Shown here piece by piece: positions 11,599 to 30,485 of a DNA stretch of 64,000 bases. Within the stretch, counting starts at the first letter, position 1. Each line of letters opens with the position of its first letter. The notes beneath the pieces were generated by a model. That model ran no database searches and was not told where the DNA came from. It worked only from the letters and a program-made list of their open reading frames with translations. The translations under genes were made by a program, and so were the position numbers. Origin of the DNA: Daphnia carinata (lineage: Eukaryota > Arthropoda > Branchiopoda > Diplostraca > Daphniidae); the NCBI RefSeq assembly GCF_022539665.2, contig NC_081339.1, positions 7,995,367 through 8,059,366 on the forward strand, given 5' to 3'.

Positions 11599-14500
11599 TT
11601 CAACTTGCATTCCAAATCAACATTTCACGCGTTTTCAACATTTTTGTTTGTTGTTGTTGTTGTTGTTATTATTCAATCTTGTTTATTGTTATACACTGCT
11701 ATCCGTTTCACAGACCCATCTAAACGTAAATATAAATACGTAAAAAAAAAAAAAAAAAGAAATGTGCTCACGTTTCACGAATGTATCCTAATTGTATAGA
11801 ACATGTTTCCCCGTACCATAACGGCGTTTGGCTCAGGATCGAAACACACAAAAAAAAAATGGAAGAAGAAATAAACAAATCACGCTCATTCACGTCTTGC
11901 CGCCGCCATCACCATTTTGTATTCACACACTCGTCAATGTGGCAAATAAACCTCGTATCTCCGTGATCCTTTTTTTTCTTTTTTTATTTATTTATTACGA
12001 TTTATTTGTGTACTGTTTTTATTTGATAAGGAAACAACCGGGAAGCCGTAGCTTGTCAACAAAAATGAATTCGATATATAAAGATATATATCGAAAAAAC
12101 GAGTGTTATTATTATTTTTTTTTTTTTCGGCAAATGAGTGAGTTGGTTACACTGCGCCGGGCAATCATCCGCTTTTTACATCTGCGTGGTTTCCGCTTCT
12201 CGATTGACCGTTTTCAATAAGAGTCCGATACACTACGGGCACGAAGCGCAGCAATCGGATCGATTTTGATCAGCCACTGTACTGCAGATTTTGCATCAAA
12301 CAAGCATTGATTCATTCACAAACGTCAAGTCTTGTTTTTACTACGAAACGTAATCAACTGTTGCCAACGACAACGTCAAAAACAATTTACCTGCATATAA
12401 CATCGCCGATTGCCGTTGTGTATTGCTTGAAAACATCGCAGATAGATCAATGGTGGGCCAAAAAAAAAAAAAAAAGCTCGACGAATCAGAAACAAGCGCA
12501 CAGTTCCAATATTGACTAGATAAACAGGAAAAAATAAAAGAATATCAAACCGATGTTTTTCTTCTTAACTCTTAAAACGTTTTCCAGTCGGTCAGTTCTT
12601 CGAGATCTGAGCAAATCGCGAAAGAATACCAAAAAAAACAAAAACAAACCGGAGTGGAGGTATGCAAAGAGAAACTGGACAACAAGATGTATGATCGAAC
12701 GCTCGTTTTATCATTCAACTTTGTACATAGTTTTTTTTTCTACTGAAACCGGTGCGTCTAAACAAACATAAACAAACGATTCCTCCCGTTTAGTCAACTC
12801 GATGTCGAAAGTTTGGGTTACAGGGGCGTCGTCGTCTTTTCTCCGACCGCGCCTTAAAATACTCGGCCATCATCGATCGGGCTGATGAACATCGCCAGGC
12901 CCGCCTCCCTTTCGTTGCTGTTCGGCACTAAACTAAATGTTTTTATTCGTTCTTTTTCTTTGATATTTTTTGGCCTACAGGCGAAGGCTGTGTGTGGTCG
13001 GACGAAACGTCAAAATGGTTTTTCTTCAGCTATTACTGGTCACAACCTGTTCATTAACGAGGGATGTCGGGATGATTGGAGTCCAATCACTCATCGTTTA
13101 GCGAGCCGAGTAAAGAAAAAAAAAAAAAAAAAAAAAAAAACGAGGGTAAACGACGACAACGGACGAGACCAGTAAATCAATCTCGGATACAACTCCTTGC
13201 GAGCCTACTATACTATACTCACCGAACAAGAAGAGGGCCAAAAGCGGAATAGGAAAGACGACAAACGGAAAAGAAACGATGATATATAGACGAATAAAGA
13301 AAAAGAGAGAAAAAAGGACTATTTTCTTCTTTTTTTTTTCAAGAAAGAACAGGAGAACGGCTAATCGCGCTAACAGCCCTAGAAAATACTCTTGTTTCGT
13401 TCTCTTCACTTTCATATTTGTCAAACTATGTGGCCTTTTTTTTTTCATTTACATCAGAAGCTTTCTATATGCGCTTCCCACAGGAAAAATTTCGACAAAA
13501 CGACTGTCTTTAGGGGATACGCCCTAAGGATAGACAAATAAAACTCGCAGGCCGGATGATTAGCGAACTACTGACATTATGAAAGCGACTGAAACTACAG
13601 GGCCCCAATCCAACCGATCAAATAGATCTTGCTAGTTTTGTTTTGGAACGAAAACAAAATCATATTTCTGCTATCGTATTAACGAGGCTCTAACGTGGAA
13701 AAAGAAATGACTTGGCCTGTCTAATAATAAAGAAGACTAAACTTTTGTTTTTCATTTTGATATTGATCACTCCTGATTTAACTATAGAAAACATGGCCGA
13801 TATACTAAAATGTCATTCAACTAATTGGCTTTCAAAACATATCAATGGTAGAACAGACGGAGAGGTGATAGGGATTTTGCAAATTCAGCAGCAATCAAAT
13901 GCTGTCCAACAAAAATAAAAAGAGGGAAAGATGTTAAAAAAAAAGAAAAGAAAAAGAGTAGAGGACAGTCTAATCGATAAGGTCTGTCATTCTCTTCCCT
14001 TCTTCCGGAGGAAAAAGAATCTTTAAAAAATAAAAGTACATGCCTTCCGTCCGTCTGTCTGTGTCAGAGACTTCGGATGCTTTCAACATATTCAAAACAG
14101 GGATGGGAGGGGGGCATCTAATCAAAATGTCGAACTAGATAAAAGCATTGGAAGAATAAAAATGTAACCTTTCCTTGGACTAGACGCCCAGTTACACCAC
14201 GCATCCAATTAAGACCGGCCACAAGCACAGCCTCCCGTTTCAGCTATTTGCATCCGAAAAATGGCGGGAATGAATCGTGAATTCTCAATGGACCTGCGTT
14301 CGTTTAACGTTCCTAATGAAAGAGAGAAAAAAAAAATTGAGAGATATTAAAGAAAGCAGCGTGTCACGCACATTTTGTTTTTTACGAGCAAACCGAATGA
14401 CATTCTGCAGATAAGTAGAAAATCAAAGCATATCACAAAAAGATGATGTAATCCAACAGTCAACAACAGACTGATAAATAATGCAAGGCAAATTTTAGTT

Positions 14501-15253
14501 AACGATTAGTTTATCATAAACAAAAGACTTGGCCCTGAGGATGTCATACTGTCCCCAACAGGACGAACAAAATCCGATTCCCCCTCCCAACCTTTTCCAT
14601 TACCATCTGCATTCAATGACCTGGTTTGTTGTTAACCAATTGATCGTGTCCTTTTTCCTTCGTTCCCATACAACTGCGTTGCATTTCAGTTAGGCGTCGA
14701 ATGGCTTTTTATCTTTTCCAAATACGATTGTATTCTGTATTCACGTCAACCTTGACAAGATGTTTCACAACCCCCTCCAAACAAACAGCTTCAATTGGGT
14801 AATGGACTGAACAAATCGAGTCTTGAATGAAATTGTACAAGAACGCTATCTCTACATTCGCAGAAGCGCACGCGTAAGTGAATAACCGTAACGCAATTGA
14901 TGCGCAACTCAAAACGAATACCGACGCAGTGACGACAGCATAATAAATCCTGTAACAGAGCTACGTTGGTTAGAACTCGTCACGTGATATTGGTATTAAC
15001 AGCATCGATGGATGAGAAAATAAAGCGGGTCAAGTGTGATGAAAAAAAAATGGGATCAAAACGCTGTTGGAGTTAGAGGTGAGAAACTGCAGGTGCAACT
15101 CGATAGAGTTGCTAGTATTTTTGGTCCATTCTAAGAGAAGCCGATTGATCTAGTTAATCCTATTGAATTGTTATACATAGAATCTATCAGCTGCTAGTTT
15201 ACGAAAGTATTTAAACTGCCTAAAATGAAGATATAAGCAAAATCTCATTTCAG
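11599..15253. other. Receptor 3' flank and intergenic stretch
   Basis: AT-rich with numerous homopolymers (for example A runs near 11742-11758 and 13115-13140). The first part is probably receptor 3' UTR. No protein, RNA gene or mobile element is recognised. Open frames here are short and dominated by K/F runs. Confidence 0.4.
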
Positions 15254-15617
15254 TTGGAACGTCAGAGTACTTGTGAAGGAAAATGCTGAGTTTGCGCGTG
15301 TGCAAATAGAAAGCAATTGCGTAGGTCATAAAAGTCTGGTCTCTGTGGACAACTTTATCGAGAAGATCGGCAACATCCAGCAGATTCTACAAGAAAGATT
15401 TCCAACTAATAAGTGTATAGGCCAAATAACAGGATTTGTCATAGAGCCAAGTGGCTACGGAGAAATGTCTGGAACCTGCAGGAAACAAAGTTTTCCAGAC
15501 AAAGAAATAAAAGCCAATAGAAGCAATACAAAACAAAACGAAACAAACAGAAACAACCTCTTCTTTAATATCCAGCGTATACCGATTACAAGCAATTTTC
15601 TAAGCCTAATTAAGTAA
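15254..15617 (+). other. Possible coding exon or gene relic, unknown
   Basis: An open frame follows an acceptor-like TTTCAG at 15248-15253 and includes NFIEKIGNIQQILQERFPTN and CIGQITGFVIEPSGYGEMSG. The composition looks protein-like up to about 15490, then turns to a lysine/asparagine-rich run typical of non-coding DNA here. No homologue is recognised and no partner exon is found. It may be a relic. Confidence 0.2.
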
Positions 15618-15886
15618 ACTATTCCAAGTGATCTCGCAACTCGTGTGGTCACTGATAGTTGCCAAAAAAAAATGTTTTGTAAAATGATAGAATCGTTTAC
15701 CAATGTATTGTCCGCGGGCGCGAAGAAGAAAAGTCAACTCATCGCACTACCATCGCAAAAGTATGGCAGCGGCACATCCCCGTTCCATCGAATACGACAT
15801 TATTTATGTAACGAAACATTTGTTACCAAAATGTAATTTAAACTCTCGCACTTCACTTTATTTATTTCAAATGTGGTTGCATTTTT

Positions 15887-18800
15887 TTAATCTTCAATGT
15901 ACTCAAACGGCTCCGGTGGTTCAGGTTCGGCTTCTTCCTCCACTTTGGGACCCATTGCTGCAAAGAAAATGGACAGAATAAAGTATCGTTTTTATTTTCT
16001 CAAGCTTTATGAAATCCATCAAACCTGCAACAGGTTCAACTAATTCTTCAGGTTGATCTGTTTGTCCGTAGCGCATAACGATAATGCCACCAATGCCGAT
16101 ATCCTTCAACGGAATGTACTTGGAGTTTTCCGCCATTTGAACAACTTTTAACTGGGATGCAAAATTTAAAAAAAAAAAAATGGGTTTTAATGTAGAAATA
16201 TCGTAGCAGGTTACGATTAAATTTACGCTTACCTGCTGTCGGACAACTCGAGCTGGATTGGACAGTATTTCAAAGTTGGGCTCTTCTTTCGGCTTTTCTT
16301 TTTCCTCTTTTAGTTTTTTGTCTTCGGCAATCTTTTCTGCGCTGGGCTGCTCATCGACTTCCATTTTCTCGGCAACAGCAGGAGTGGCACCAGAGCTAGC
16401 TGCTTGAGAGGTTTTCGAGTGGGCTGCTTCGCGACGCTTAGCTCTTGCTGTGATGGACAAAACTGCAGCCGTAACTGTTCCTTTTCTTCCCGCTTCTTCT
16501 CCTCAAGTAAAGGTGGAGGAGCATAGACGGACGGCTTGGCATTCGAGCGATACTCAACTTTAGGCATCTTAATAATAATAATTTAAAAAAAAGATGTGGG
16601 TAAATGTCAAAGGCTCTCCTAATGATCGAAACATTAAAAATTGAATACCTTCAGATCAGAATTCAGACCGATAATGGCAGTAGGTGCAAATGCCAGAGAC
16701 AAGCACAAACTGGACGGGAACCAGTACCAATACTGCGTGAAAATCATGAGCCCAACGACAGCACTCATGTTGGTATGCCCGGTTCGCGATTGCAAAGAGA
16801 TGGTTACATTGCGTCCGCCTGCATCGATGATGCCTTGCGCCAAGATGGCACCAAATTTGGCCATGACATCTTCGTGCTTGTCACCGATGACTTTGGCATA
16901 AAGCTGTCGGATGTCTTTTACTTTTGATGACGTGAATTCGGTGTGCTGAACGAGCACTAGCGCTGAAGCCAACAGTGCTCCTTGGCGTACGTAATTGACC
17001 GGATCGTTCATCATGGGCTCTAGAAGTGCAACTGCTTCCTAATAAAGGCGGAAAACAAAATGTAAAAAATTTTAAGAATCAAATAAATGAAGAAGACGAA
17101 GACCAGAATCATGTAAAGAATGCAAAATGAAAAGGAATTTACCTTTAATCCCGTGCCGGCGCAGGCAATTCCTAATGCCATGGCTGCTCCATATCGAACG
17201 TGTGGGTTGTAACTCTCAGCTAGGAGAGAGACTACACTGGGACATTGCTCCGGATTTCTTTTTTAGAATAATGAAACCAATAAAATTACTCATTGTTTTA
17301 ACAAAAAAAGAAACGTTGTGAGATTGAAATTATTGACAACTTAGATATGTTGGGTGACACACAAATGCTTTTTGGATACAACGTAGAAAGAGATTTTAAA
17401 GACTTTGGAAGGCCTACGCAGATGATTATAACTTCGAATCGTTGAAGCGAAGCACGTGAACATACCTGAACAAGAGGAATCCCAAAGCAGTGACGGCAGC
17501 ACGGCGGACGTCATCGTTTACGTCAGATACCTTACGGGCCCAAAATGAATATGATTAACCACGTCTTCGATACTCTATCTTAAAATTGAACAACTTACAG
17601 CAACGTGTAATAGTTTACGGACGGCCTGGTTGTTGCCCGTTCCACAGTAAGCCAAGGCTAGTGTGTGCATGGCGGCCCTCCTAAGGATCGGGTCTTTGTC
17701 CTTGGCCAGCGTGTCTATTAGGTCGTCGGCTTCTTCCAGACGACCGTACATGGTGAGGGCAATACCAACAGCCAATCCGCGCATGATCTTCTCGTGTTGA
17801 GTCTCTTGGGCATACGACACCATATCCTCGATGGCCTGCTGCGATCGCGAGCCCAACATCGTCAGACCCATGGCCATGCCAGCAGCTTCGCCCGTCACAG
17901 CATCGTCTTGGTAAAGATGGAATTTCAGCTGTTCATAGACGTCGGCTCTCTGGGTTCCCATGCTGGCCAAACCGAGGCCAAGGCATCCTCCATGGCGGAT
18001 CACCTCGTTGGAGGCTTCTTTGAGCTGTTGGAGTAGGTAGTCTGTGATGTTGGCGCCGTGGTTGGCGTGGATTAAGCCAAGTGCGTACAGTCCACCACCT
18101 TCAGAGAAGCCCGCGGACGTCGCTGCAACTTCACGAGGAAGATATGCCGCCATGAGGGCTAGTGCTTCTTTCTCGTGTCCGCGGTGGATGACACCCAATG
18201 AAGCTGTTGCAGTCAATTTAGCCCAGTTGGTAGCACGTGACAGCCAGTCCAAATTATCTCTACATCAATGACAAAAAATGTTTTATTTCAGAAAAGAAAA
18301 CTTTTGTCATAAAACGAATACCTCAGGAATTGATCAGAAGTCGTTCCACTGTGCATGAAAGCATTGGCAATAACAGTAGCCGTGTGGCAAACAGACACAC
18401 GAATTGCATCTTTTGTCTGCTTCAAAATCAGCAAATCGCTTTTGTTGTTCCGGATGAGAAACTGCAAATGAAGCTCAATGCTCAGTTCACCACCCAAAAT
18501 AGTCACCAAGCGGTCTAGGCGTTTCTTCATAAGCTCTTCTTTTGGACTCTATTTCAAACTCATTTACTTAACAAAATTCGAATTCTAAAATGAAGAAAAT
18601 GACTTACTAAAACAGGTTCTACTTTTGCTTCCTTGCTTTCTTCAGTTTTGTCTTCATCAGCCACTACATCCCGATAAAAAAATGTCGTTAATCTGTTAGA
18701 AAGCGAATCAGAATATTCAAAGCAAACCTGGAGGTGCAATGGTTGTTGGTTTTAGGGCTTGAAGCACTCGTGCGAGAAACTGCTGTGTAGCGCTTTCGTA

Positions 18801-20001
18801 CAAATCAAACGCAATTTGGTAGGCCATCAGAGTTGAGTCTTGTTCTCCATGGACGAGTTTGTCGAGGATATCAGCAACGGCCAATGGATCATCCAGGAAA
18901 ATGAGGCACTGGCACATGCTAACGTAATCGGGGTAGCTAGCTCGCGATACAAATCCACCAAACAACGAAGAACTACGTTTCTAAACTGTCGGTGTTGCAG
19001 TAATTCAAGGCAAACCTTGAGGCAATAATGCAACATGCCAGGCACATCACCCTGTGTCAACCAAAAACATCTAGGGTGAATAAAGCGAGAACAGGCGCTT
19101 GTTTCTTATTGATATACCGATTCTAAAATTGCACGTCGGAATACATCCATTCTCCTGGTTTCGATCGCAATTCCAATGGCCTGCTTATACTGCCCATCAT
19201 CTAAGCATCTTTGAAACATTCGGTTGACAATGCCTTCCAGCCTGAATGTTATTAAAAACATGGCTGTAACTCTGGCTTAGTCTGTAGTTTAGAATTTAAC
19301 AAACCTTGAATCAATTGGTTTGACATCTTGTGCTCCTTCAGCTAATGCTACTTTTTGTTGGCTATAGAAATCCATGCATTTAGCTGACAAAAAAAAAGTT
19401 CTGTTAATTAGAAATGGTTCATATGCGATGAAGTTACTTGTTCACCTATTGTTGTTTGAACATACTCCGAATTGCTCATGACATCAAACAAATTACCAGC
19501 ACCAAGTGCATATGTAAGAGAGTCCTCAAATGAGCCAAGATGATGGTATACTTTGCTCACAACAAGAGCAGCTAGTTCACATTGGGGAAAGCTCTTGTCT
19601 TCATGAAGAATTTCTCTACAAGCATAAAGAAAATTATGTTTGTAACTGTCTCACATTTTGCAAAGTCACTCACATTTTTTCAACTGAATCAGCGATTTCA
19701 GGCCAGAACTCATCCACAATTTCGTTTAGTTTCTGAAGTGCAAACTCTTTCAGCAGTATGTTTGGTTCATCCAGAAGAGCAATGACTCCGACTAAATAAT
19801 ACAAAAAAGAATCAATGATTTAATTGGACAGGTTTTTTAGCTGGTTCATAAAAAGATGTGCCACTGTTTTGTATTGAGTTGCACAATGTAACAAGTCGTT
19901 GCATTTTCACATCATACGTCTGACACTTCCTCAGCTTTACTTTTTCGTCCAAGGAAAAAAATTGTTTAAAAAAGAAACCCACCGGCTGAAGTGATGCTCA
20001 T
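15887..20001 (-). CDS. PSMD1: 26S proteasome regulatory subunit Rpn2 (PSMD1), multi-exon
   Basis: Scaffold of the 19S proteasome base that helps dock ubiquitin receptors. The start is ATG at 20001 in a 19-base first exon (MSITSA), spliced to [11 protein letters not shown] at 19791. Further exons follow in order: [16 protein letters not shown] (19.0 kb), [19 protein letters not shown] (18.9 kb), [19 protein letters not shown] (18.5 kb), the long PC-repeat exon at 17575-18252 with [17 protein letters not shown] and [31 protein letters not shown] (17.2 kb), [17 protein letters not shown] (16.9 kb), the acidic/basic linker with KMEVDEQ (16.35 kb), and [11 protein letters not shown] (16.1 kb). It ends [10 protein letters not shown] at TAA 15887-15889, like the human C-terminus. 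Order and content match a full-length protein. It shares a short bidirectional promoter with TRAPPC1. Confidence 0.95.
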
Positions 20002-20353
20002 CTTCGAAGTCTCGCAATGTTGCGGGGCTACTTTCAACATAACGGAGACAAAGCGTGCCACTGGCCGAACAAATTAATATGAAAAAAAAATCCAAGATAC
20101 TTTTCAATGTCTCGTATCGTGTGCTACCGAACAATTTTTGTGCTCAGTCACTTAACAGCCGGCTAAGGGCGGATGGTGCGTTTCATTTGTTTCTCCAGGC
20201 CATCTATTGAGCTTGTTTAGTTACTAAGAAAATAAACCAACTTTCCTATTTCATAGGGAAAAATTCGTGCTGTGTTTACAGACAACGTCAGGGAAGGTGG
20301 AATTATAAGGCCAAGGATAATAATATCGTGTAGTTTGAAGTAAAAGGACGAAA
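20002..20353. promoter_or_regulatory. Divergent promoter region of PSMD1 and TRAPPC1
   Basis: The start codons of two head-to-head housekeeping genes are 352 bp apart. I see no TATA box, as is common for such genes. The role as a shared promoter is inferred from the arrangement alone. Confidence 0.5.
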
Positions 20354-20925
20354 ATGACGATACACAATCTATACATGTTTGACCGACAAGGTGTTTTGAT
20401 GTACTATGGAGAATGGAATCGAAAACGCCAATCAGGAATGACCATTGAAGAAGTAAGTTTATTCCATCACAAATTTACATTAAAATCTTTATTGAAAAGT
20501 ATTTTCTTATTTTTCTTAATACAGGAAGCAAAACTTATGTATGGTATGCTGTATTCCATCAAAAATTTTGTCAGTAAAATGTCTCCAACTGATGTCCGAG
20601 AAGGTTTCCAGTGTTATAGAACTTCCAAGTATGTGTTGAACTATTTTGAAACTCCTTCTGGAGTGAAATTTGTGATGAATACTGACCTGAATTCCCAGGG
20701 TGTAAGAGAGCTTTTACAAACAATCAACAGTCAGGTAATTTTTATTTGATGGGTTATGTTTATTCCAAATCATTCTATGTGACCAATTATTATATATTTA
20801 TACAGATTTATATTGAATATTGTGTGAAGAATCCTGCCTATAAATCTGGAGAAACAATCCAGTGTGAACTGTTTAAAACAAAATTGGATGAGCTTGTCAA
20901 GCAATCTCCCATATTTAAAAGCTGA
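20354..20925 (+). CDS. TRAPPC1: TRAPP complex subunit 1 (Bet5), 3 exons
   Basis: Core longin-like subunit of the TRAPP vesicle-tethering complex, a guanine-exchange factor for Ypt1/Rab1 in ER-Golgi traffic. Exons are 20354-20452, 20525-20734 and 20816-20925, all with GT-AG borders and consistent phase, giving about 138 residues, near the family norm. The N-terminus MTIHNLYMFDRQGVLMYYGE starts the longin fold. KLMYGMLYSIKNFVSKMSP and YFETPSGVKFVMNTDL are strongly family-like, and the C-terminus reads CELFKTKLDELVKQSPIF. An AATAAA lies near 20961, downstream of the TGA. The gene is complete. Confidence 0.95.
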
Positions 20926-21645
20926 AATTTTATTGTTTGGTGAAAATGTCAATCTGCTGTGAATAAATTGCTGTATAAACGATACCAGGGGTTTCTGTTT
21001 TACACGAGTTCGAATACAAACTTGGACCAACATTTCGGTGCAGTGAAGGATTGGGAATCGGAATGCCCCAGAGTTTGGACTCACGGAATAGGGACATGGT
21101 ATAATAGAACTTAAGCTGTTACATCATGGTAGGGGGCTCAGGAGTCGGGACTAACTATGGGTTCACGGGCCGTTGCTGATTTACTGCCTGCCTAACTTTT
21201 CGGTTTAGTTGTAAACAAACATGGCAACGCTGTTTTGGAGCGCAAGGGGGAGGGAAAGTTTTGTTCGTAAAAAGAGGAGCCAACAGTCAGTTTCCAATCG
21301 GCAGCAGACCGCCATTGATCGTAAGGAGAAAGGCTACATGAAGCTAGCTCACAAGCATCCGTAGCCGTTTGTAGGAATTATCTGTTGATTCAAGTCGTTC
21401 ATAGTGTATTGTTTTTTGTTGATATCTTCTACGTTCTCCCGGTTCCCGGGTAATACATTTAAATCGTGTTAATAATATTTTACTTGTAATTGGACTAAAT
21501 AAAAGAAAGCAAGCACTCTTGAAAGTGCCACCTTGACTAGAAACCTTAACCTAGATTATGCAACTCCAAAGTTTAACTACTCTTAACAATTTTTGTTTAT
21601 CCTATTGATCATTTGGTCAATTTCTAGGGTGGGATTGCTGCTGAC
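20926..21645 (+). promoter_or_regulatory. RPB1 copy A promoter, 5' leader exon and leader intron
   Basis: Between TRAPPC1 and the RPB1 start there is an initiator-like TCAGTT at 21287-21292, a likely non-coding exon ending ATTGATC|GTAAGG at 21320, and an acceptor TTTCTAG at 21621-21627, giving a 307-bp leader intron. The coding exon then begins 18 bp before the ATG. The homology shared with copy B starts only at 21583, inside this intron, so copy B lacks the leader exon and this promoter. Confidence 0.5.
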
Positions 21646-27631
<5,986 letters not shown>

Positions 27632-28419
27632 TGTGGCCTACGGCAGCTCAACACTGACATACAACATAAATCCATTCAGGTTCATGGTGACGATTTATTT
27701 TTTTTTTTCTTTATATGATTCCCCATTAGCAATTGGTTCAGTCGTTGAGCTTCGTTGTTACCTTTCAGCCAGAATTTCTTGTTTCCATTGTAATTGGACT
27801 TGAAGTATAATACACAAATGTGAAAATGATTGTTAGTTTATAATGTTTTAGATTGTAGGTTATATTCTAGAAGCATTTCTAGCTAAATATTATGCTTGAA
27901 ATAAGGGTAAAGTATCAAGTGGGTGCACTTATAATCATATGGTTGGCGCATTATTATGCACGTAAAACATAAAATGCTATTTATTGATACATTACATAAT
28001 GCGTAAATAAAAAGTGAGGTAAACTGTATTACAACTAGCACCATACGACTCGGCCATCAACTGTAGTCAGGCTACCCGCCCCGCCCTACCTCTGATCGGG
28101 CTCAATTGCTCCGCTATTTTCCCAGCGGGGTGGGTCTAGGGGTCGGAGTCAGCCAGGAAGACATGGCGTCGTCATATTATAAAATGGCTGCTTCAAGAAC
28201 TCGACTCGAATAAACAAAAAGCTTAATTGGTCTACCAAAAATGTCATATAGTGTCAACAATAATCGACAAAGAAATTGATTTGCGAAACCTCTGAGTCCG
28301 CTTAATGCGTCAAAAGTTTTTCTTGAAAAACAAATTACAAAACGTGAACCGTCGCGCTTTCCGATGATGCAAAAAAACGTGGGAGGGGAACTGATTTGAC
28401 GAAATGTGCTGAAAAACCA
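27632..28419. other. RPB1 copy A 3' UTR and flank, possible downstream promoter
   Basis: The 3' UTR is AT-rich, with AATAAA near 28005 as a likely poly(A) signal. A GC-rich patch at about 28075-28150 followed by TATTATAAAATGG near 28176 could be the promoter of the spliced non-coding transcript downstream. This is inference from composition. Confidence 0.3.
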
Positions 28420-28927
28420 TGCTTAGAGCACTTGGCTATCTGGATTCAGGCCCTGTACAACGTGTGTTCTCTGAGGTAAATTTTTTTCTGAAATATTTCT
28501 TGGTACATTACATTTTCATTCAGTTAAGACTTGCATGCAAATATATCTATATCATATTGAAAGCTTTTATGTTTGCTTAACTTTCTTCTCTTTTTATTCG
28601 TTTATTGTTGTACAGACTGCCATTTCTAATGGCTGGTAGTGTGTTGGACATAAATTTCATGCTTGGTAAATCAGCTGATAATTCCGTTTGTATAAGAAAT
28701 GCAGCCTTAATGAGGATTTTCACTTTCCTGTAAATCTGATAAGTTCAGTGTTGATTCCAAGTATCTTCAATGAATTAAACCATGAAGTTGTATTTTATTC
28801 TTAACAAAGCTAACTTTTATTTGTTTTACAGGTGTGAATAACAACATAGGAATACTTTGTTCCTTACTTTGTGCCTTAGTGACCACTAAATGTACGTTAG
28901 CAATTTACTTCTTTGGTAAATCCTAAT

Positions 28928-28999
28928 GTGATGAGAAAATTATCCAATCTGAGTGTGTTGTGATGTATCACTAAATTAACCCTTACCTACATTCTCTGA
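28928..28999 (+). ncRNA. Possible C/D-box snoRNA in an intron, unit A
   Basis: The order is C box GTGATGA (28928-28934), D' CTGA (28949-28952), C' GTGATGT (28960-28966), D CTGA (28996-28999). Spacing and an intronic position suit a C/D snoRNA, but the flanks do not form the expected short terminal stem and no target was assigned. The unit B counterpart is 45865-45936. Confidence 0.25.
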
Positions 29000-29485
29000 A
29001 GCCATCCATTATATACTGATATGTTCCATGGTTATCTTTATATTAAGGAATTATCTATTTACAATAGATGTGTATTGGGTGTAGAAGCTTACCTGGTTTT
29101 TATGTGCTGATTTGTTATCCCTGGCTTACAAAACCGATAATTTAACAATGGTACTTTTAAATTTCTGACCCAGAATTCAGCTAGAACGGTAAAATTTTCT
29201 GATTTTGTTTTTACTTTTTCTTTTCAGGTTTTGAGTTCGTTTCATGGTGTTGCAAAACTACCGCGTGGAGAAATCACATTGTGGTAAGTGCTTCCCAGGA
29301 TTTCATATTACATTTAGCTATATGATGAGAGCTTTGTATGATATATCCGTTATACGCGACGGCTCTGCAACAAAAGCATGAAATCCCTTGCCCTCACTGA
29401 TATCTCTTCGCGATAACACTTTTACCTGGCCTTTTGTGTTTTTTTCTACTCGTACGTATTAATTTGGTAGGTTTCTATTCACAAA

Positions 29486-30008
29486 ATGGCGTTGGCCGTT
29501 CAACGATTTCTGTCGGTTCGCTTGCGCTTCGGACATCGATCAGGTAGTTTATGCACATTGTGAATTTTGGGCTGTGATGTTTTAAGCATATGTCTGATTA
29601 ACCGCAAGGTTATGATGTAACCCAGGATGCTGAGCTCTATTCAATTTCATATTTGGTCTGCATTTTCAGTAGCTGTAGCTTTTCCACTTTTCCTTCATGG
29701 TTTGCCGATGTGGGTGTTGTGTCGTAACACTTTTATGACGCCGTTTCACGCAGGTAATGGTTCTCTTTCATTTCCCTGAACCCCGATCGCCACGCGTCCT
29801 TCCTATACCATAGGATGAGATGTGATATAATTACGCAAGGAAGATGTGACATAGCCATGTACTTAGCGAACGAATTTATATCTTGTATAGGTTGTGCGGA
29901 GGTGACATTTTTTGCGGTGTACATTCAAATGACCTTTATGTTCTTATGTGTGTTTGCTAGCTGATTGTAGTTGGCCGTTGGTGTTCCTTTGGAGTTGTGT
30001 CATACTAA
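29486..30008 (+). CDS. Small spliced reading frame, 59 residues, unknown, unit A
   Basis: Exons 29486-29543, 29670-29753 and 29971-30008 join in phase across two GT-AG introns and encode 59 residues plus TAA. The N-terminus MALAVQRFLSVRLRFGHRS is Arg-rich and lacks acidic residues, as mitochondrial presequences do, followed by a hydrophobic stretch AVAFPLFLHGLPMWVL. I recognise no family. The frame is intact in unit B (46423-46945), but the two units are almost identical, so this is weak evidence for selection. It could be chance within a non-coding transcript. Confidence 0.3.
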
Positions 30009-30048
30009 AATCACCAAACAGCAGGAACAAAATGTGCAGGACCAGTAG

Positions 30049-30485
30049 GTAAGCAATATTAGTACTATTTTAGACCATAAAGCATATAAATATCAAATGT
30101 TGATATTGGTTGGTTATGCGTTTTGAGGCCTCTGTCCATACAGCTTACAAATTCTAGTCGTATTTGGGGTATTTTAGCTTTGAAAATATGATTATAGGGG
30201 TCATATCGATGCAGTTGCGCGTCATAAGGCAAGTTTTGCAAGTATTGCAATAGTTTTTCCAATTCGATTGATTTTGGTTATAAATGGATAGACCAGATAC
30301 CGCTGCTACGTCTGTATTTAATTTGTTCTTGTGTAAGCTAGCAAAACAATTTTTTGAGTGTTGGTTGAATGATATCCAATACTGTCCATCAATAATTAAA
30401 CAATGAGAACTTCATATTCATGAAATTAAATTTATTTTTACCCTTTTGCATATCCCCTTTACAAATAACTCACGTCAATGTATGA
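30049..30485. other. Non-coding stretch before the tandem array, unit A
   Basis: AT-rich sequence with no recognised gene. The minus-strand frame at 30065-30262 has no recognisable content. Confidence 0.3.

Larger units (their letters stand above)
28420..30048 (+). ncRNA. Candidate spliced transcript, mostly non-coding, unit A
   Basis: A run of short blocks is bounded by convincing splice signals: an exon ending CTGAG|GTAAAT at 28475, then 28616-28665, 28832-28891, 29228-29283, 29471-29543, 29670-29753 and 29971-30048. Early blocks have no long reading frame, while the last three carry a 59-codon frame listed separately. Short exons with little coding content and an intronic C/D-box-like sequence fit a snoRNA host gene. 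No transcript data are available here, so the exon chain is a model only. Confidence 0.3.

Noticed and set aside
13098-13448. Phe/Lys-rich frames in 4.2-7.7 kb, 10-13.5 kb and similar places
   Set aside because: They are products of A/T homopolymers, without family motifs or splice context.
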